Assembly (NCBI GenBank): GCA_020002185.1
Contig: CM034543.1
Location: forward strand, 28,297,185 to 28,361,184
Direction of reading: 5' to 3'
From: Paraescarpia echinospica
Taxonomy: Eukaryota; Annelida; Polychaeta; Sabellida; Siboglinidae
Length of the DNA: 64,000 nucleotides
The stretch's first letter is position 1; each line of letters opens with the position of its first letter. The notes under the pieces were generated by a model, which was given only the letters and a program-made list of their open reading frames with translations, did not search any database and was not told where the DNA came from. Below are positions 52,801-61,024 of the stretch, piece by piece. The translations under genes were made by a program, and so were the position numbers.

Positions 52801-55800
52801 TATCACGGTCCAACTGTCAATGTAAGGTTACAAGATACATGGAATATAAGCTATCATGGTCCAACTGTCAATGTAAGGTTACAAGATACATGGAATATAA
52901 GCTATCGTGGTCCAACTGTCAATGTAAGGTTACAAGATACATGGAATATACGCTAACGTGGTCCAACTGTCAATGTAAGGTTACAAGATACATGGAATAT
53001 ACGCTATCATGGTCCAACTGTAAATGTAAGGTTACAAGATACATGGAATATAAGCTATCATGGTCCAACTGTCAATGTAAGGTTACAAGATACATGGAAT
53101 ATATGTTATCACGGTCCAACTGTCAATGTAAGGTTACAAGATACATGGAATATATAAGCTACTCATTGGTCAACTGTCAATGTAATAAGGTTATGAATAC
53201 ATGGAATATCTTAGCTATCATGTCCAGCTTCTATCCAATGTAGGTTACAAGATACATGGAATATAAACTATAAGTGGTCCAACTGTCAATGTGGGTTACA
53301 AGATACATGGAATATGCAGCTAGCGTGGTCAACTGTAATGTAAGATTTCATAAGATATGGAATATCATTCTCGTGGTCAACTGTCAATGTAAGGTTACAA
53401 GACCATGGAATATAATATTTATCAAGTCCCTTTATCAATGTAAAAGATTTACAAGATACCATGGAATATAAATATCATTGGTCCAACTGTCAATGTAAGG
53501 TTACAAGATACATGGAATATACGCTATCGTGGTCCAACTGTCAATGTAAGGTTACAAGATACATGGAATATATGTTATCACGGTCCAACTGTCAATGTAA
53601 GGTTACAAGATACATGGAATATAAGCTATCGTGGTCCAACTGTCAATGTAAGGTTACAAGATACATGGAATATACGCTAACGTGGTCAAACTGTCAATGT
53701 AAGGTTACAAGATACATGGAATATACGCTATCATGGTCCAACTGTCAATGTAAGGTTACAAGATACATGGAATATACGCTAACGTGGTCCAACTGTCAAT
53801 GTAAGGTTACAAGATACATGGAATATACGCTATCATGGTCCAACTGTCAATGTAAGGTTACAAGATACATGGAATATACGCTATCATGGTCCAACTGTCA
53901 ATGTAAGGTTACAAGATACATGGAATATAAGCTATCATGGTCCAACTGTCAATGTAAGGTTACAAGATACATGGAATATACGCTATCATGGTCCAACTGT
54001 CAATGTAAGGTTACAAGATACATGGAATATACGCTATCATGGTCCAACTGTAAATGTAAGGTTACAAGATACATGGAATATAAGCTATCATGGTCCAACT
54101 GTCAATGTAAGGTTACAAGATACATGGAATATATGTTATCACGGTCCAACTGTCAATGTAAGGTTACAAGATACATGGAATATAAGCTATCGTGGTCCAA
54201 CTGTCAATGTAAGGTTACAAGATACATGGAATATACGCTAACGTGGTCCAACTGTCAATGTAAGGTTACAAGATACATGGAATATAAGCTATCATGGTCC
54301 AACTGTCAATGTAAGGTTACAAGATACATGGAATATACGCTAACGTGGTCCAACTGTCAATGTAAGGTTACAAGATACATGGAATATACGCTATCGTGGT
54401 CCAACTGTCAATGTAAGGTTACAAGATACATGGAATATATGTTATCACAGTCCAACTGTCAATGTAAGGTTACAAGATACATGGAATATAAGCTATCGTG
54501 GTCCAACTGTCAATGTAAGGTTACAAGATACATGGAATATACGCTATCGTGGTCCAACTGTCAATGTAAAGTTACAAGATACATGGAATATATGCTATCA
54601 TGGTCCAACTGTCAATGTAAGGTTACAAGATACATGGAATATAAGCTATCATGGTCCAACTGTCAATGTAAGGTTATAAGATACATGGAATATACACTAT
54701 CACGGTCCAACTGTCAATGTAAGGTTACAAGATACATGGAATATATGTTATCACGGTCCAACTGTCAATGTAAGGTTACAAGATACATGGAATATAAGCT
54801 ATCATGGTCCAACTGTCAATGTAAGGTTACAAGATACATGGAATATAAGCTATCGTGGTCCAACTGTCAATGTAAGGTTACAAGATACATGGAATATACG
54901 CTAACGTGGTCCAACTGTCAATGTAAGGTTACAAGATACATGGAATATACGCTATCATGGTCCAACTGTAAATGTAAGGTTACAAGATACATGGAATATA
55001 AGCTATCATGGTCCAACTGTCAATGTAAGGTTACAAGATACATGGAATATATGTTATCACGGTCCAACTGTCAATGTAAGGTTACAAGATACATGGAATA
55101 TAAGCTATTGTGGTCCAACTGTCAATGTAAGGTTACAAGATACATGGAATATACGCTATCATGGTCCAACTGTCAATGTAAGGTTACAAGATACATGGAA
55201 TATACGCTATCGTGGTCCAACTATCAATGTAAGGTTACAAGATACATGGAATATATGCTATCGTGGTCCAACTGTCAATGTAAGGTTACAAGATACATGG
55301 AATATAAGCTATCATGGTCCAACTGTCAATGTAAGGTTACAAGATACATGGAATATATGCTATCATGGTCCAACTGTCAATGTAAGGTTACAAGATACAT
55401 GGAATATAAGCTATCATGGTCCAACTGTCAATGTAAGGTTACAAGATACATGGAATATACGCTATCATGGTTCAACTGTCAATGTAAGGTTACAAGATAC
55501 ATGGAATATATGCTATCATGGTCCAACTGTCAATGTAAGGTTACAAGATACATGGAATATAAGCTATCATGGTCCAACTGTCAATGTAAGGTTACAAGAT
55601 ACATGGAATATATGTTATCACGGTCCAACTGTCAATGTAAGGTTACAAGATACATGGAATATAAGCTATCGTGGTCCAACTGTCAATGTAAGGTTACAAG
55701 ATACATGGAATATACGCTATCATGGTCCAACTGTCAATGTAAGGTTACAAGATACATGGAATATACGCTATCATGGTCCAACTGTCAATGTAAGGTTACA

Positions 55801-58800
55801 AGATACATGGAATATAAGCTATCATGGTCCAACTGTCAATGTAAGGTTACAAGATACATGGAATATATGCTATCATGGTCCAACTGTCAATGTAAGGTTA
55901 CAAGATACATGGAATATAAGCTATCATGGTCCAACTGTCAATGTAAGGTTACAAGATACATGGAATATACGCTATCATGGTCCAACTGTCAATGTAAGGT
56001 TACAAGATACATGGAATATATGCTATCATGGTCCAACTGTCAATGTAAGGTTACAAGATACATGGAATATATGCTATCACGGTCCAACTGTCAATGTAAG
56101 GTTACAAGATACATGGAATATAAGCTATCGTGGTCCAACTGTCAATGTAAGGTTACAAGATACATGGAATATACGCTATCATGGTCCAACTGTCAATGTA
56201 AGGTTACAAGATACATGGAATATAAGCTATCATGGTCCAACTGTCAATGTAAGGTTACAAGATACATGGAATATACGCTAACGTGGTCCAACTGTCAATG
56301 TAAGGTTACAAGATACATGGAATATACGCTATCATGGTCCAACTGTCAATGTAAGGTTACAAGATACATGGAATATATGTTATCACGGTCCAACTGTCAA
56401 TGTAAGGTTACAAGATACATGGAATATAAGCTATCGTGGTCCAACTGTCAATGTAAGGTTACAAGATACATGGAATATACGCTATCGTGGTCCAACTGTC
56501 AATGTAAGGTTACAAGATACATGGAATATATGCTATCATGGTCCAACTGTCAATGTAAGGTTACAAGATACATGGAATATAAGCTATCATGGTCCAACTG
56601 TCAATGTAAGGTTACAAGATACATGGAATATACGCTATCATGGTCCAACTGTCAATGTAAGGTTACAAGATACATGGAATATATGTTATCACGGTCCAAC
56701 TGTCAATGTAAGGTTACAAGATACATGGAATATAAGCTATCATGGTCCAACTGTCAATGTAAGGTTACAAGATACATGGAATATACGCTATCGTGGTCCA
56801 ACTGTCAATGTAAGGTTACAAGATACATGGAATATACGCTATCATGGTCCAACTGTCAATGTAAGGTTACAAGATACATGGAATATAAGCTATCATGGTC
56901 CAACTGTCAATGTAAGGTTACAAGATACATGGAATATACGCTATCATGGTCCAACTGTCAATGTAAGGTTACAAGATACATGGAATATACGCTATCATGG
57001 TCCAACTGTCAATGTAAGGTTACAAGATACATGGAATATAAGCTATCATGGTCCAACTGTCAATGTAAGGTTACAAGATACATGGAATATATGCTATCAT
57101 GGTCCAACTGTCAATGTAAGGTTACAAGATACATGGAATATAAGCTATCATGGTCCAACTGTCAATGTAAGGTTTACATGAGTGACACTGCCATTACCAG
57201 GCTGTAAAACTTCATTACACTTCCTACAATCAGCACTGATCATCATGAAAGCCAACAGAACTATTATTTTAAAATTCCAAGTACATGTGACAAAGTCTGA
57301 TATGAATGCACCATTAAACGTGTAACAGTTTTTATTGAGACATTTTTTTCCTCACAACTAGATTTCCAAGAATTGGCGCAAAAGAATTTATTACTATAAC
57401 AGGACTTTGTTTAGGTACTAACTGCTAATGTAGCTAAACTGACTGAGCAAATGCTTACCATTAGGCACGCAAGGATGGACTTACAAGGATGTTTGATGTA
57501 AATTTGCGTAACTGCCTGACAGCACTGACATAGTTGCCAGAAGGAACAAGAAAAGTGGGTCGCCCCAAAACAACTTGCCAATCCACTGTGGAAATAGAGC
57601 GAGACCAACTGGGATGGACAACAAGGAGCAAAGCATGTAGATGTTGACAGAACAGGATGGCGGAGTTGCACAGCAGTCTTATGGACCACAAGACTCAGAG
57701 AGGATAGGTGAGACAGGCAAGATGAAGTGTGACTGTCTGGTTACCTTGATGACTCGTCCAACGTCCCCTTCATGCACCTCCTCGTAGGTGTGACAACACC
57801 GCACTGTCAGTCCCACCTGGATGACACTGCGAACGTACATCGCATAATCATCATTGCTCACAAAGTCATTGCGCTTCTTCATCTTGCCACTGGAGGGCGT
57901 CACTGGTACTGGCACTGATGTAGGCTGGATAAGAAAGACGCAGTCCTTGCATGCTACAAACTGTAGTTTCTTGGTGCCAAATAAAGAGCAAAATTAGTGG
58001 ACTCTTTTTTACTTCACACACTGTTTAACCCCACATTCATCAACCCTGCACCCCCATTAACCCTACACGCACATTAACCCTACACACACATTAACCCTAC
58101 ACTGAGATTAACACTTAACCCATATTAACTCCTCAGTCATTCACCTCTCAGCCATGCACCCCTCCACTTGACACCCTTGACCCTCCACCTTCCACCCCAC
58201 CCTTCCAACCTGCTTCCTTCTACCTCTCCTTTCCTCAACCTCACACCCCCCACCCTACACCCCTTCCACCCCCCCCCACCCCTCCACCCTGCACGCACCT
58301 GCACGTATCCAAACGCCCCCTCTGCCTCCTCGTACTCATCACTAGACGTGTCTGACTGCGTGGATTGGTCAGAGCCGGTGAGACTGTCAGAGTCTGACAG
58401 GTTGGTCAGTCGCAGCTGCTGGTGCTCCAACAACCATCCTACCAGAGATTCCACGCTCGGCATGTCTCCTCCCACCGCCATCGAACCTCCTGGTGGCAAG
58501 AACATGCAACAAGTTCATATTTTTTAGCCATGTTTTAGTAATAATTAATTCATTATTATTTATATTTTAGCATTTGGAATAATACATTCACTGGTAATTT
58601 CAAGACACAACTACGGGAACAGCACAAGCACTAAGTGCATGCACCAGTGCGTGGCCCTCACCGAGTTCTCGGACGGCGAACTCTATCTTCTTGCGTGGGA
58701 AGCCCATCTCCATGAGTTGAAGGATCACCCCAGCTGTGGGCGTGGCTTCAGGGCATGACCTCCGCATGCGGTGGAAGCGGAGATGGGGGGTGGCGGGAGG

Positions 58801-60872
58801 GGACAGGTAGAGGGAATGATGGGAAGACTCCTGCTGCCTTATGGGTACAGGCAGGTCCGGCTCAGGGTTGCTGGCACAGGCAGCGAGGTATTGGCACACG
58901 GCCAGGGCGGCAACCTGAAACAAAGGCAGAGGGTTAATGAACACACTAATTGATTAACAGTGACGTAGCCGTCAAATTTAACAAGTTATTCTTTTATTGA
59001 ATATAATAATAACAATAATAAACTTTATTAACTTAAACACAAATTGTCAGCTTAAAAATTTACTGAGTAAATATCTGAACTGCAACAGGAAGTAAGGAGA
59101 TGTTTTCTACCTCCAACTCCTCCCTTGTGAAGATCGCCTTGACCGGAGATGGCTGGGTGGCGGCCTGCATCAGGTGCTGCATCAGCAAGATGGGACCTGC
59201 CGACTCACCCTCCTCATCCCCACAGGTGGCGCCACCACACTCAACATCTGTGGCGCCATCGGTGGGCTGCGAGAGAACTTGTCGGAGTGCGTTCTGTTGC
59301 AGGAGGAGGGTCTGGCCAGCCTTGAGGAGGCCAAGGCGAAGTTGTTGCTTCCTCAGAGTCTTCACACTCAACTCCTCTGTAGGCAGCAACAGGGGTCAGT
59401 GAACAGACGGATGGACAGATGGATGGACAGACGGACGGACAGACGGACGGACAGATGGATGGACAGATGGATGGACAGACGGACGGACAGATGGATGGAC
59501 AGATGGATGGACAGATGGATGGACAGACGGACGGACAGACGGACGGACAGACGGACGGACAGATGGATGGATAGATGGATGGATGGATAGATGGATAGAC
59601 AGACGGACGGATATATGGATGGACAGATGGACGGACAGATGGATGGATAGATGGATGGACAGATAGATGGACGGACAGATGGATGGACAGACGGACGGAC
59701 GGATAGATGGATGGACAGATGGACGGATAGATGGATGGACAGACGGATGGACAGACGGAAGGATGGGCAGACGGACAGGTAGATGAACAACTAGATAGCC
59801 AGAAAGTCACAGGCCAGACGGATGAACAGACAGATGAACGGATGGATGGATGGACAGAAGGACAGACAGATGAACGGATGGATGGATGGACAGATGGACA
59901 GATAGATGAATGGATGGATGGACGGACGGAGGGACGGACGGATGGACGGACGGACGAACTGATTGACAGACAGATGAACGGACAGATGGACGGGTGGATG
60001 GATGGACGGATGCATGAACATATGGACAGACAGATGAATGGGCGGATGGACGGATAGACAGATGGACATACTGATGAACGGATGGATGGACGGACGCATG
60101 GACAGACAGATGAACGGACGGATAGATGGATAGACTGATGAACGGACGGACGTACACATGAATGGACAGATGGACAGACAGACGGATGGACAGACACATG
60201 AATGGACGGCTGGACAGACAGATGAACTGACACATGAACGGACGGATGGACAGACGGATGGACATATGGACAGACATATGAACAGACGGACAGACAGACA
60301 GATGAACGGACGGATGGACAGACGAACGGAGGGATGGTGGGACAGATGGACAGACAGATGAACGGAGGGATGGATGGAAAAACAGACAGACAATCACACA
60401 ACCATAAAGGCAGAGGACAGACAGACTGACAGAGAGAAGGACTGACTAACAACCAGAAAAACAGACGGGTAGACAGATGGACAGACAGCCAGACAGATAG
60501 ATGGGCAGAGAGATGGATGGACAGATAGACACACAGACAGATAACAAGGTAAGCAGCCACAATGCCAACCAGTCAGACAACAGGATGGTGGACAGACAGA
60601 TAACTAGCCAGACAGACGGACCAACCGATACAGACAGCCAGACAGACATAGAGACAGCCAGACAGACAGACACAGAGACAGATGGATATGTCACTCACCA
60701 GCCATCACTTCCCGCCCCTCCAAGTCTTTCTCTGTGCGCAATGTCAGCCCAAGCTGGTGGATCAGGGATGTCCACGTGGCCAAAAGAGCATCGTTGAGAG
60801 GCAACTTCTCTACTTGAAATGTGTCCGAAGGCACCTATCAATCAACATAATCAATCACTCTCTCATTCTGCA

Positions 60873-60921
<49 letters not shown>

Positions 60922-60957
60922 CCTGCCCCTCACCCCCTGTCCACTCCTTCTTCATCT

Positions 60958-61024
<67 letters not shown>

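Noticed and set aside
58168..58527. Pro-rich plus-strand frame
   Set aside because: Antisense shadow of exon 5 and of a C-rich intron tract.
59241..60560. 439-codon minus-strand frame ([10 protein letters not shown] pattern) running into exon 3
   Set aside because: It is a repeat frame through the intron and reads exon 3 in the wrong frame; the true exon 3 frame begins after the cag at 59377-59379.
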